Assembly: GCA_014529385.2 (NCBI GenBank)
Contig: CM043946.1
Coordinates: 39,379,558-39,439,557 of the forward strand
Length of the DNA stretch: 60,000 nt
Direction of reading: 5' to 3'
Origin: Adiantum capillus-veneris
Lineage: Eukaryota > Streptophyta > Polypodiopsida > Polypodiales > Pteridaceae
A program made the translations under genes and the position numbers. Shown piece after piece: positions 22,743-34,492 of the stretch. Every line of letters begins with the position of its first letter. The stretch's first letter is position 1. The notes beneath the pieces were generated by a model, which saw only the letters and a program-made list of their open reading frames with translations, did no database searches and was not told the origin of the DNA.

Positions 22743-23575
22743 CATGACTATAGCATATCCAACGAGTACTCATCAACATCATAAGCAAGTTACCCTAACC
22801 ATAACAAAATGATGAGACCATTAAGTGCTCACAATAACCATAAACAAAATCGTAACATTTCCATCGAAAGTCACAACCAAACATTCAAAACCATAACCAT
22901 TATATATCCAACGAGTACTCTCCAAAATCATAAGCAAATCACCCTAACCATAACCAAAATTGTAACATTTCCATCAAACGCTCATGAAAGTTATAACCAA
23001 ACATTCAAAACTATAACCATTACATATCCAGGGAGTACTCACCAAAATCATACGCAAATCACCCTAACCATAACCAAAATCGTAACATTTCCATCAAACG
23101 CTCATGAAAAGTCATAACCAAACACTTAAAACTATAACCATTATATATGCAGGGAGTACTCACCAAAATCATAAGCAAATCACCCTAACCATAACCAAAA
23201 TCATAACATTTCCATGAAGCGCTCATGAAAAGTCATAACCAAACATTCAAAACTATAACCATTACATATCTAGCGAGTACTCTCCAAAATCATAAGCAAA
23301 CCACCCTAACCATGACCAAAATTGTAACATTTCCATCAAGTGATCATGAAAGTCATAGCCAAACATTCAGAACCATAACCATTACATATCTAGCGAGTAC
23401 TCACGAAGATCATAGATAAATCACCCTAACCATGACAAAAAAAATGATGAGCCCATTAGGTGCTCACGATAACCATAGCCAAAATCGTAACATTTTTATC
23501 AAGTACTCATGAAATCATAACCAAACAATCAAAACTATAACCATTACATATCCAGCGAGTACTCACTAAAATCAT
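22743..23575 (+). repeat. 120-bp minisatellite, array 3 (~7 units)
   Basis: Matches array 2 almost unit for unit, consistent with a tandem duplication of the whole block. Confidence 0.85.
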
Positions 23576-23864
23576 GACTAGATAATATGAACCTTTGTCG
23601 TAACCATAACATTAAAACCATAACAACAAGATCGTCATACATATAACTTCGATCATTATAATAATAAAATGTCATCCAAAACATTTGTCATAACCATGTC
23701 ACGGGAGACAAAAAGAGGCTTCCAAAAACTTAAGCCATATTCGTAGGTTTACAAAAAAGATAATTGTTGGCTTATGAAAGCATATCAAAACTACGAAGAG
23801 AACTTGTATAATGGGAGAACTGCATGTAACCACCGAAGGTTGTGCACAAGAAACCAAGTGACAT

Positions 23865-26177
23865 TTATTTTGCATTGTCCATAGCTTCTTCATTAGCCCA
23901 AGTACCAACATCCACCTTCACTGTCTCCACCTCATCATGAGTAAACCAATTCAAGGTAAATTGCAAACGTTAGCAGATCTTTGTTAGGCATGTATAACAC
24001 ATAATAGAGATGTTAGCATCCATTACTTACACAATTTCTTGATGCTATGAGACCATAACCTTCTTCAATCAAGAGCTTCATGACCAACATAACATAGAAG
24101 CCACAATCTTTTGTGTTTGATTGCATTGGCATCTAACAACATTCATAAGAAGAGATTTCATACACAAACCCAACAAAAAAAATCACAATCTCTAAAAGCG
24201 CACCTCCATCGTTTGCGTGTGGCAATCTTCAGGATGGCATAGCTCCTTTTTAAGTTCCGAACGCGTTGCATAAGCAAAAAATGTTGTAAAACTCTACAAA
24301 AGAAGAGCATACTACCTCAAGAAGAGAGCACACTTATCAAAGTACAAAGACATGTTGAAACACATACCTCTGCAAAGGTGAGATGTAACGGTTAATAGAC
24401 CGCCAAGAGAGTGAATCAAAGAAAAGGATAGCGCTCCTATCATTTGGAAGGCATGATAGCGTACATGCCCAACAATTGTAAAGTACTGCAAGCGTCGAAT
24501 GATCCCTAAAACCACCAAAAGCCATCAGTAAGTATTAAAAGGGGGCACCTAATTTGCATCAAAATCTATGTAATAACAAATTCTTACTCATCAATAATCG
24601 GAAAGAAAGTAAACACTCGTGAAGAAAGATCCACCCGTCCAAAGTAGATATGTATCGCTCTCTCAGTAGGATTGGTTTGCATAAAAGAGTGTCATAAACT
24701 ATCAACAAACCATGTTTGATCTAAAGCTTCTTCTCCAAGAATGCTTTCAAGCCATTTATCATTACCCATGATCTCCATTATAATCGCCAAGTTGAACGCA
24801 AGTACACGATTTAAGTGAATGATTGAAAAAAAGGAATACTTATAAGACAAACAAAATTGAATTTCGAGAGGAAGCTTTTTTTGTCGCTATATCACTTGCG
24901 AGCTTTGTGTCATACATAACCTTGAGGCCATATCGAAGTGAATATAAGAGGGTTAACTTTTCCTCGTGTGACCTATGCAATGATATTACTTAAAAGTGTG
25001 TAATCATTACAAAACAACACTTAAAAACCTTCCTTGAAATACTCCATACCGTGTATTCTTTATTGCCAAAGGATGACCCCAACTTGTGCTTCCAATCGGA
25101 GAGGAGATATCTATATGAGTGTGATCAATTGAACCCGTTTGACAACCAAGCTACAAATTGAGCTCTCTTAACATACAAACCGCATATGAAAGTGCAAACA
25201 CATTAGTTGATGGGCTTGAAATCATGATGAGGTAATACCTTACGCATGTTTTCCCTTGGTTTCTTGCGAACTGGTAGTTTGGCAAGCTTCTTTGCCTTCG
25301 TTGAGGTACTCCCCTCATTCTTAAGTGGTAACTACCATACAGCAAAAGAAAAGATTTATTAAACAATAAACTTAAAGGTCTAAACCAAGCAAGAAAGCAT
25401 TTTGAACTCTCCATCTTATCAATGTAGTGACATCATTATTGTTCTCTTCCTCACTCAAATCATTTTGACTCATAGAGAAATCATGACTATGTTGCTCTTC
25501 CTCCATTACTTGTTGTCCATCTACAACTCCTTTATAGCTTCTAGACTAAAGAATTCAAGAAAACAAGTTAGCTAACACATTTTTCTTATAACCCCATCAA
25601 TATACATGATTGTCACGCATGAAGAAAGCAATCTTACCATGGCATTGTATCCTTTAGCAATTTTGGCTTGCATTTTGGCAAATCATTCTCGCATGCCATT
25701 CTCCCACACCGCCATCTGCTCCTCCATATATTTTTCCAGTCATTCCTCATAAGGAATTTTAGTTTTAAGAGAGCTCAACATCCACCTCTTCTTTGAACCC
25801 TTGCGTAAATCCTCCTGATGCTTTCTTCTTGCAAGCTTAATGCGAGTGTCAAGACTTGCAAAGTGCGCCTTTGATTGTCTATGAGGCCGCGACCCTAATT
25901 CACCCTTTTGGCTATTTTTAGGTTGTCCAACGGATCTACGAGGAATGTCAATAGTGATACTATGCCTCTCTTTTATGTGATGAATGGTATCCGCACGCTT
26001 CTCCCATGGTTTACCCCATTGCTGACAATCTTCATCAACTCGACAATAGCATACAAGAGCCCCATCTCTCTCTGTCAAGACCTCGATGTAGTATTGGGGT
26101 TCCTATATTATTCATCTCTCTCTGTGTGTGTGTGTGTGTGTGTGTATGTGTGTGTGTGTGTCTCTCTGTGCGTGCAT

Positions 26178-26208
<31 letters not shown>

Positions 26209-26405
26209 CACACATTTGTGTGAGACGCACTCACACAAAACATTTATGTATCCTCTAGTAAGAAGCTTACCGTTGTAGAAGCTTCAATATCGAGCATATG
26301 CATCTCGTTTTGTGAATCACATGTCTGACTAGATGAAGCTTCTATTGTCTTGCGACAACGTATCTTCCCTTTGCCTTTCTTTGCACGACCGGATGATTTA
26401 GCCAT
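23865..26405 (-). pseudogene. Ulp1-like (peptidase C48) protease gene, copy 3; longest exon set
   Basis: Exons that can be placed: 26405-26271, 26102-25638 (phase 0, 155 codons; Cys/His-rich VCYCRVDEDC, AT-hook-like IPRRSVGQPK), 25545-25420, 25325-25239, one near 25140-25045, one near 24975-24860 (KLTLLYSLRYGLKVMYDTKL), one near 24812-24595 (GNDKWLESILGEEALDQTWF, then RVFTFFPIIDE), 24505-24368 (HSTLAVLYN, FFDSL), about 24292-24204, 24132-24031 (QSNTKDCGFYVM) and a last one to 23865. His, Asp, Gln and Cys are all kept. Lesions: Trp-to-stop near 25740 and a TGA near 24700, lost donor at 25420, lost acceptors near 25326 and 23961, and a 1-bp loss near 24280. It shows the fullest gene layout, but it is dead. 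Confidence 0.83.
26121..26212. repeat. (TG)n microsatellite in protease copy 3, intron 1
   Basis: TG tracts 26123-26160 and 26179-26208. The exon 2 tract is short here (CTCTCTCTGTC), and it is the only copy in which that exon stays in frame. Confidence 0.85.
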
Positions 26406-27301
26406 TGCCGGGAGCGATATACTTTTGACATGCACACAAGAATGCATGCATAAGAAAACACCCACATCTTCAACCTATCAAGCCTACTTACCATAATCTC
26501 AAGACCTATTTAATAGTGGACACTTGCATCGGACAAGATGCACTACATCATATCTTAAAACGTTGACTCAAGGTACATGTGCAATGCACGACGTCGATCC
26601 TACGAAGATGGTGGCGATTGTGTCTCGAGGATCGTTAATTGATTGGCTGCTTCTTTGACCTTCAAACAATGGCACCAATACGCTCTTCAAGCTTCCATTG
26701 CATTACATTTGTTGTAGTCTATCTTGCACGAGCAACCTCGCATAAGTCCCTCCTCCAACCCCTTATCCTCCTCAAGTATGGACTTGCTCCAAAGCATGAG
26801 AGTCCATTGCTTCTCGTCCTTGCTTGCGCCTTGGCCTTGCTTGCCCCTCGGCCTTGCTGAATGAGGACCACTAGCCCAGATAGAGAAGGCTGCACAGGGC
26901 TCCTGTCGTGTGTGCGCGCTGCCCTGTTTGGCTCCCTACGCGAACCAGGCTGTGAGCTCCCTACTGCGTACGGCAAACAACTTGTTTTCTGCAATTCGGC
27001 CACTTGCACAGCTCGGCTTTCTTCGTGCGTGCGCGCTGCCTTGCTTGTCGTACTACGTGAACCAGGTTGTCTACCCGCGCGAGGACCTACGCGGCGTTGC
27101 CTCAGCACGCCTTGTTTGCCTTACCGCGCGAACCAGGCCATGAGCCCCCTCCTGCGTACGGCTGAGAAAGCGACAAGCCACAACTTTGAAAATCCGATAA
27201 AACTCGTAAATTCGGGCCAATCCCGCCAACGGCCCAGATCGACCCACATCCCGCCCACCGTCGATCCCATTTGAGCCCGCCCGTGCAACATAGTGAGGAG
27301 G
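26406..27301. repeat. 5' flank of protease copy 3 and right terminus of the MULE
   Basis: Equivalent of 16524-17436. GC-rich repeat units at about 26925-27140, GTAAATTCGGG near 27207, TIR ending at 27301. Confidence 0.85.
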
Positions 27302-27310
27302 GTGGGTGGC
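27302..27310. repeat. Target-site duplication of the MULE, right copy
   Basis: GTGGGTGGC, identical to 10327-10335. Confidence 0.9.
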
Positions 27311-27429
27311 CTTGTAGATAGAAGATGAATGCACTTCTCCCATTCATATTGATAAGATATAGAAGCAGAGAGCTTTAGCTCTTGCAAGCACACACACACA
27401 ACCAAGAGAGCACACAATGAAGATGCAAG

Positions 27430-27646
27430 ATAAAAGCTGCTTCTCCCTTGCATGGATGCGGACAATTAGATTACCTACCTCATTCTCTTGCACATACAAA
27501 AGGGTGGTCCACGTAAACCATACAAAAGCCAATAGTAGCCAAGTATGCTACAAGACTTTCTTGCCAAGCTCTAGGTACTTGCTTCAAGCCATAAAGTGAC
27601 TTTCTTAGGTTTCATACATACTTGGCGTGCCTCAAACTTTCATATC
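27430..27646 (-). pseudogene. Old Ty1/copia reverse transcriptase, fragment 4
   Basis: On the minus strand LYGLKQVPRAWQE is legible near 27545-27610, a hallmark of copia reverse transcriptase, followed by GFCMVYVDH in another frame. It continues the fragment at 32732-32984 across the CACTA insertion. 27311-27429 holds AC-rich sequence of unknown origin. Confidence 0.75.
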
Positions 27647-27663
27647 CCCCACTACAACAAAAA

Positions 27664-27785
27664 CAGGTGTTATCGATGCTGCCCGTCGCTATACGCGTCG
27701 CTATGAAACCAGTCTCTATGAGCGACGCGGATAGCGACGCTCATAGCGATGGGCATAGCGACGCATATAGCGACGACCATAGCAG
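27664..27785. repeat. CACTA left subterminal repeats
   Basis: About eight copies of GTCGCTAT or its complement ATAGCGAC, on both strands. Such arrays are the binding sites of the smaller transposase protein in En/Spm elements. Confidence 0.8.
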
Positions 27786-28057
27786 AAAAAATTTGTCTTG
27801 GGCAGAGGGCAGGTAGCCTAGCCTGTGCCCAGTTAAAAGATGGACACAGCCACAGCCAGACTTCCTGCCCTCTGCCCAAGAAAGCGAGCAGCACCAAAAT
27901 ATCAACCATGCTCCCGCGCGTAGAAATTTCGGCAGAGTTCCCTTTGTTTTTACATAAACTTTTCAAAAAATAAACCATATCATGTATACGCCTCCTACAT
28001 GCTATCCATGTAGGATCTCAGATGAGATTTAAGGCCAATGAAAGACAATCGTACCAA
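27786..28057. other. CACTA internal non-coding
   Basis: Contains an interrupted inverted pair, TTGGGCAGAGGGCAGG (about 27800) and CCTGCCCTCTGCCCAA (about 27872), which could form a hairpin. No gene seen. Confidence 0.5.
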
Positions 28058-28345
28058 TTGAAAATCATAGCCATAACTTAAAAGCATAACCATAACTTAA
28101 AGGCATAACCATAACGAACCATAACCATAACTTAAAAGCATAACCATAACGAACCATAACCATAACTTAAAAGCATAACCATAACTTAAAACCATAACCG
28201 GCTATAACCACTTTGATCAAAACCATAATGCAAATAACCATAACCATAAACAAAATTAACAATAACCATAAGCATAACCAGAAAGAGAAACAATAACTGT
28301 CTATACAATGACAATGACAATAATCATAACCATAAGGGAAACAAT
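28058..28345. repeat. Tandem ATAACCATAAC / AACTTAAAAGC repeats
   Basis: Irregular repeats of CATAACCATAACTTAAAAGC and CATAACCATAACGAAC. Superficially like the MULE 120-bp array, but the unit and phase differ. Confidence 0.75.
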
Positions 28346-28837
28346 AACTGTCTGAACACTAACTGTTTGTACAAAAAAGAGACACAGAAGCGTGTCTGTG
28401 TCTCACAAAGCATATAGATGAAATCTGGTTCACTAATGACTAGGCGTCGCAACTGCACATAGGACAACTCACAAAATTCGTATTGATATTACTTCACATA
28501 TACTGACTTAATTAAATCAACTCACACATATTAACGTCTCACCTCAAGTGATCAGTGAGACTGTAAGGCCTCCCAGTCTACAGGCTCTCCTGAAGCTTCA
28601 AGATCATTCAGTACTTCATAGATACCTCTGCGATATCCATCTGACTCCTCCTCACGTGATGGAGCTCGATGCATCGCAAGATTCTGCGTTTATACAAAAA
28701 TCAAAGTAATAAGAATACATGATTCATTGCGTTTTAAAAAACGCCATAGTTAAGATTGGATTAGAAACTCACAAACTCATAGCGAAAGGTGTCGAAGCCT
28801 CCGCTGCCAAGATGAGATGTCCCCCTAGTCATCTGTC

Positions 28838-29684
28838 ATATCTGCGTGGCCTCACGCCGCTGTCTGAACCGCATGGCCGCTGTCCGCTCATCCTCCCTGA
28901 TCTGCAGCCACGTCTCGTGTGGGATGCCCGAAGGCTTCGGCGAGCCGGTCCTGAAAGCCTTCCGAGCTGCATCTCGTCGATGTTAGATGGTGTCCCGTGC
29001 AACACCCTTGATCCACCGCGCCGAAACAACAGAAGAACCCGAAGCAGGCTGGTACTCTCTCAGGATGGTATCCACTATGTAAGTGACTTTTTCCTTGTCT
29101 TGCTGATCCCAAGACGTCAGAATGCTGGTCGAAAACTGCAGCTCCGCGAGCTGGCGAATCCGCTGTCGCATCTCAGTCCCGACTCTATCCATGTCAACAG
29201 AACCATCTCCCCATACAGTATAGAGCTTGGAGGCACTAGGATCGTGTGCCCCCCAAGGTGTCTGAGGTGTGCCAAGAGGTGTGTCGAGAGGTGTGCCTGG
29301 GTAAGACGGGGGTCATGAGCAAGGAGGGGTCGAAGCATCGGACCCTCCTCCACAGCAACCACCACCTCCACCTGACGATCGCCGAGATCGGCGAGTGCGC
29401 CTATGCTGCGGAGATGAGGACATACCCGCCTCTGCCCCACCCCTAGGTGTCGAAGCGACCGTGATGGGAGAAGAAGGCGTCGTACCCATAGGCGTCCTGA
29501 ACCTCGTAGGCGTCCCCCCCCTAGGCGTCGGTCCCTCGGGTGTGAAGCCCAAAGGCGTAGTACCCGTGCCTCTGGCTACCCAGTACTGAGAAGCCTCTGC
29601 CATCTGAGCAGGCGTCATCCGTGTAACGAAGCCCATGAATGCATCTGCACTCATGGAAGCGGAATCTGGAATCTCGTCTGCCAT
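28838..29684 (-). pseudogene. CACTA second protein (TNPA-like, plant transposase Ptta/En/Spm type)
   Basis: Starts MADEIPDSASMSADAF at 29684, with a Gly/Pro/Thr-rich middle (TPRGGTPTRFRTPMG) and a basic stretch (HRRTRRSRRSS), and is open to 29313. Further coding signal in shifted frames includes QRIRQLAELQFSTSILTSW (about 29160-29100) and GIPHETWLQIREDERTAAMR (about 28920-28860), typical of the C-terminal domain of this family. Introns or frameshifts must separate the parts. It would bind the subterminal repeats. Confidence 0.65.
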
Positions 29685-29791
29685 ACTAAAGTCCTGCACA
29701 AAGAAAGTAAAATAAAGCATCAGAACATAGTTGTTTAAATTAACTTTAAGCTTAATTTTAAATCAAAGTCTTCACACAAACACTTACAGGC

Positions 29792-32190
29792 CTAGGCCTC
29801 GACGAGTGAGGCATCATCCATAAGATCTTGCACCGTATCATCGTCTATCTCTAATTGCAAACATAACTCTGCCCCAACTCGTTCTAGCAGATTGTCTTCA
29901 TCCATTGCATCTTCATCTACAAGTGTCAATTCTGGCTCGTCTACGTCATCCCTCGTATATCTGTCAGCTTCCTCTTCCATACCTTCGTCCATCTTATCTA
30001 ATGTCACAGTAGTATGGACGTCGTCTGACTGACTTTCCTCCAGGAGATCTTGCCCTTCAAATACTTGTTTATTTCTTGGAGCAACCTGAACCACAAACCA
30101 CCATTGTCGCTCTCGAGGGTCCGGTACAAAGACCACTTGCTCGCAATGTTCGGGGAGAGCAAATCTATTTGCACAAGCTTGTTTCCATCTCTGCGTACCG
30201 TTGCATTGCGACCAGAAGTAATCACCTTGAACCACTTCACATCCAACAAAAACATCTCAAACCGCCTGAAGCTTACTTTCAGGATATCTGACACCAGACC
30301 ACAGTAATCTAGGTTGCTAGTGCTCTCATTCGTGTCTCTAGCACTGGCCCTGCTCTTTTGCATGAAACTAACCATTACCCCACTGTCAAACATGTTTCTT
30401 CTGCTGTCAATTTGTTGTGTTCTGAAATGCTTTCCATGCGACCACAGTGCCATGTATGTATGATACTTCCTGTCACATCCAATAGCTAGCTCTTCCTCTT
30501 CTAGAGATATGGGTTCTCCGATCTGTCGAGCTGCTCTCACTGTCTTGTCCAACCATGCCATTGTAGGGAATTCAGGTAGAGGAGAGAGATAGTCTGGCAA
30601 GGGTAAGCCTCTAGTCGTTCGACTTCGCCTGAAATCCTGTCGCTCTAGATTGCGTCTCTCTTTCTCTTCTTCGTACCTTTCAAGCCATTTTTGCATCGGC
30701 GCTGAATTTAGTATACAGAACTTCATGATCTTTTCTCGCATGGCCAGGTTCATTTTCTTCGGCACCCCTTGCCCTTGCGGCTCCTCTCCCACCAGTCTTG
30801 CATCCTCCTCATCGCTCCACAGTCGAGGCATTTCTGGGTCAGAAATGGATAGAAATTCGGTCGTCAACACAAGAGACTCTTGCACTAGCCATCCTTCTGC
30901 CATGCTCCCCACTGGACGCGCTTTTTGGCGAACAAAACCCTTAAGTGTTTTCATGAACCTCTCTAGAAAGAACATCCAACGGCTGTGGACTGTACCTGCC
31001 ACTGCAACCTCATCTACTACATGGACGAGCAAGTGCATTTGGATAGTTAGGCAGGTCGTGGGTAGATACTTCTCAATCATGCAAACTGCCTCAATGGAGT
31101 TAGCCCTTGCGACTGCAATAGATTCCTCCCGTATCTCCTTGGAAGAGATCCACCGCACTAGCTCTGCAATCTTGTATATGCAGGTCCGCACTTCCTCCGT
31201 TAAACACCCCTTGATCGCAATTGGAAGAATGAATTGCAAGAACTTATGCCAGTCGTGCGATTTCAAACCTGATAGTTGATCGTCACGGGTGAATGCTGTC
31301 TTGAGACATCGCATATATCCTGTTGGCGTCCTGAACTCTGAAATCACCCTTTTCACTTGTCGCTCTTCGTTTTTTAGCAATACCCATGGCGCTCTTGGAA
31401 GTTTTGTTTGACCAGCTGCATTGGTGAAAGGCCACAGCTCTGGCATCTTTCCAACCGACTGCAAATCATCTCGTGAAGCTCGATCGTCTTTCATTCCCAT
31501 GATTGTCTTCCAGAGGAGCTCTCCCACATTCTTGAATATATGCATTGGATCCATCAAATGGTTAATTAGTAGATCACCCTAGTACAGCAACGTATGGAGA
31601 ATGGACAAACGTTTCATTCCTGGAACAGGTTGCCCCTCATGTTGCTCCCATCGACGACGCCACTCTTGTACATGCATAGGACGACATTCGACGTGACCAA
31701 GCTGGCCTTCGCGCAAGTGATAGCCATCTGGAAGATAACAGTGGTGGCCTTGATAAATTGTCTTTCGAAGAGAGGTAGAATAGCGCAATCCAAAGACTGC
31801 CCGCAAATTGGACATGCATTGTATCCCGAAGTTGTTAGTCCTGCATATATCAAAGCATGAATCAGGCCAAGGCAAAGGGCTTGCGAATAGCGAGAATTTT
31901 GTAAATCAATAACCATTACCAGAAGCTTCTCCGTATCCTGGCCAATCATGCATAGTCCACATAAGAAGTCCATGGAGCTCGTCAACTAGTGGAGCTAGAT
32001 AAACATCCATGTTTTTTGCCTTGAACTTACCAGGTACAATCAAGCTTAAAATCAAATGACCCTTCTTGATAGCAAGCCACGGCGGGAGGTTGTAATTGAT
32101 AAGGCACACAGGCCAAGTGCTCCATGACGAGCTTCTCAAGCCAAATGGATTGACTCCATCCATTGCCATGCCCAAACGCAAATTGTGTGG
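29792..32190 (-). pseudogene. CACTA transposase (TNPD/Tnp2-like)
   Basis: The head reads RLGMAMDGVNPFG and CLINYNLPPWLAIKKG (32181-31906, Transposase_21-type), then CPICG near 31820-31800. A long open stretch 31557-30004 carries GLKSHDWHKFLQFILPIAIK (DUF4218-like) and FLLDVKWFKV (DUF4216-like). The true tail seems to shift frame near 30140 into QVVFVPDPRERQWWFVV and an acidic end stopping at 29792. There are also breaks near 31560 and 31900, and the N-terminus gives way to microsatellite DNA above 32220. Role: DDE-type cut-and-paste transposase. Probably inactive. Confidence 0.82.
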
Positions 32191-32224
32191 TTCACTCTTA
32201 AAATGTGGCCAGGTATCTTCAATG

Positions 32225-32228
<4 letters not shown>

Positions 32229-32278
<50 letters not shown>

Positions 32279-32293
32279 TACACACACACACAC

Positions 32294-32341
<48 letters not shown>

Positions 32342-32390
32342 TACACACACACACACACGAACCCAACCCCTCAACCCCTCAACCCCTCCA

Positions 32391-32421
<31 letters not shown>

Positions 32422-32442
32422 CTACACACACACACGATGTAG

Positions 32443-32483
<41 letters not shown>

Positions 32484-32502
32484 TGGGGGGGGGGGGGGGG
32501 CA
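32229..32502. repeat. Compound (TC)n/(AC)n/(GA)n microsatellite with G-run
   Basis: TC tracts 32229-32275, 32297-32338 and 32396-32418 with AC runs between; GA tract 32446-32479; G-run 32487-32500. All Ser-Leu, Arg-Glu or Thr-His frames here are artefacts of the repeat. Confidence 0.95.
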
Positions 32503-32589
32503 TAATACCTGCGCAGCAAGTGGAGGCCAAGATTTGAGCAGAGCGCAGGCAAAAATGGCCCCTGCTGCTCGCGGGTTTTTCTTTTTTCC

Positions 32590-32728
32590 CCCAATTTTTT
32601 TGCGTCGCTATACGCGTGGGAAGTAAAGCCTTTCCACGCGTATATCAACGTACATTGAGATGCGTATATCGACGCCCGCTAATTTCGTCGATATACGCGC
32701 GTTGATATCTCAATGTTGTGTTGTAGTG
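32590..32728. repeat. CACTA right subterminal repeats
   Basis: Copies of GTCGCTATACGCG and GTCGATATACGCG, related to but not identical with the left-end motif. Confidence 0.75.
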
Positions 32729-32731
32729 CCC

Positions 32732-32984
32732 CTATGTGCTCGATTCACACATCTTCGTCCAAGTCATCATCCAAGAACGCATTCTTACATCCATATAATG
32801 TAAGATCTGACCATTGGACTCAACCATTGCCAAAATAGCACAAATGGTTTATCTTAGTGCTCGTGCTAAATTTCTCCTCGTAATGAATGCCATAAGTTTG
32901 CTCATAGCCTTTTACTACCAATCTAGCCTTGTTCCTGCTCATTGTTCCATTTATATTATGTTTAATGTTGAAAGTTACAACCAA
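32732..32984 (-). pseudogene. Old Ty1/copia reverse transcriptase, fragment 3
   Basis: The minus strand reads FNIKHNINGTMSRNKARLVV, then KGYEQTYGIHYEEKFSTSTK and CKNAFLDDDLDEDV: the N-terminal half of a copia reverse transcriptase. It is interrupted by CACTA on one side and by a gypsy LTR on the other. Confidence 0.85.
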
Positions 32985-34492
32985 TGTCATAAAATCTAAT
33001 ATCTAACCAACCCAAATGATTTTCTCATATTAAACTGATCATTTAATATGGGAGAATAGACAAGAACAAGGGTTAGAATATAGACATGTGCTTACAAAAT
33101 CTATCTCAACATGGGGCCAATGGTAAAGGGGTCCAAATGAGAGATGGTATGTCAAAGAGCTAGGTTAGCTAATGGAGCTTAAAGACCTTAGGGTAACTTC
33201 ATTAAAGACTTCCAAAGGTTAGTGTTAAAAGTCCTTTGACCTTAGGCAAGCTAGGGTTGAGCTTGAGGTGGGAACCTTGCCCAAGCTTGAGCTGCTTGTC
33301 GTGCTTGTTGACTAAGGTGCTTGAGGTGCTTAATGACTAAGGTGCTTGAGGGGGTAAGGTGTTCCACAAAGTCAATGCATATCCCTACACAAGGGGGGGT
33401 GAGCCCTCATTGTAGGGGCTAGAGAGAGAACACACACGCCCTCACACAAGGAAAGCTTGATACAAAGAAAGCAAATACGACACTTGTCAAGCTCCTCTTC
33501 ATGTTGCCCTCATGGTGTGCCTAAAGCCTATTGGTTGGCCTCCCAATGGGGTCCAGTGATAAATTACTTAATTTAATTAATTGCCTATGCATTTATCAAG
33601 TCCTCTCTCTCAAAGGGGAAAGGGGGACACTTGTCCCAAGGCCACCCTTGCTGCTTGATATGCACTAAGCTTGTGAGATTGGCCAAGCTTGAGGAGGTCC
33701 AATCATGTGCAAGGTAGTGCTAGAAGAGGGGGTTGACCAAAGCAAGGAGGGGGCTAGCTTGGGGCGTATACTCTCCCACACACACCCACACCCACACACA
33801 AACTCTCTCTCTCTCTCATTGTGTGAAGTGCAAAGTGCAAGAGCTCCATATCCTTTCTCCAGGCTAGTAGAGAAGTTGAGAGCCTACACCAACCCTCTTG
33901 GCTATGGAATGCAAATCCAACCAAGAGCCATGCTTTAATGCTTAAGCTTGCCGTCTTCTCCATCTTCATTACTATGTTATTATGTATGCTAGCAAGAAGA
34001 GTGATTATAAGTGAGGAACTATTTCTTTCTCCATATGAATTTTCTTCTTCCCCTTCGCTACCCTCATTCCCCGCTAGCTCTCTCCCCCTTTGAAGGTGTT
34101 TGAGGCCTTGGGAATGAGGCTGGGGATGGTTAATGATTTTTACAAAGTCTATGTTATGCTCGTGATGCATTAAGCATTCCATCTTCATTGCATCACCTAG
34201 GTCACAAGGAACACAAAGATTGTATTGTACCAAGTCTCTCTTGATGGGAGAATCTATAATACAAAAGCCTATTGGAGGGGGACCGGCTCTACATGAATCC
34301 GGTCCTCAACTGTTGTCAGGTTCTCTAAACTCTCTCTCTTGCAAAAGTATTGCCAAGTTAACTAAGTATTATGGTTAAGTTGCTACCACTAAATAAGTTC
34401 ACCCTCTATGTTCTCAAAGTAGTCTCACAAAAATCTCTGTTTAATTCTCCTAATTCCGCTATTTTCAAAGTTCATATGCCATTTCCCATACA
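32985..34492 (+). repeat. 5' LTR, LTR-B
   Basis: TGTCATAAAATC...CCATACA, followed by TTGGTATCAGAG, the primer-binding site. The start is similar to LTR-A, the middle differs (GGTGCTTGAGG repeats, CCCACACACACCC). A pyrimidine microsatellite lies near 33802. Confidence 0.88.

Larger units (their letters stand above)
10336..27301. mobile_element. 16.97-kb Mutator-like element with SWIM transposase and Ulp1-like protease genes
   Basis: The ends are inverted: CCTCCTCACTAT...CACGGGC..G.TCAAATGGGATC on the left and its reverse complement on the right, similar for about 40 bp. A perfect 9-bp target duplication, the usual length for Mutator elements, flanks it. Contents in order: left terminus, transposase (+), 120-bp array, protease copy 1 (-), internal right terminus at 17436, inverted left half to 18498, second array, protease copy 2, a third inverted half, third array, protease copy 3, right terminus. 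Plant MULEs carrying Ulp1-like genes are known (Kaonashi type in Arabidopsis); this appears to be a rearranged member of that broad class. Confidence 0.9.
27650..32728 (-). mobile_element. CACTA (En/Spm-type) transposon
   Basis: Ends CACTACAACA...TGTTGTAGTG with a likely 3-bp duplication CCC (27647-27649 and 32729-32731). It contains two minus-strand transposase genes and subterminal short repeats. It interrupts a copia reverse-transcriptase frame, which can be read on both sides. Confidence 0.9.

Noticed and set aside
22809-23419. CCCTAACCATAACC as interstitial telomere repeats
   Set aside because: The plant telomere unit is CCCTAAA in perfect tandem; here the motif is one piece of a 120-bp unit.
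14574-23575. 120-bp arrays as CRISPR
   Set aside because: No spacers; continuous minisatellite in eukaryotic DNA.
30650-31279. 209-aa plus-strand frame
   Set aside because: Antisense shadow of the CACTA transposase.
32136-32648. Frames of Ser-Leu, Arg-Glu and Thr-His repeats
   Set aside because: Pure microsatellite translation on both strands.
33754-34233. 159-aa minus-strand frame
   Set aside because: Lies in an LTR and recurs with changes in the partner LTR (36390-36932); no domain, no start context.
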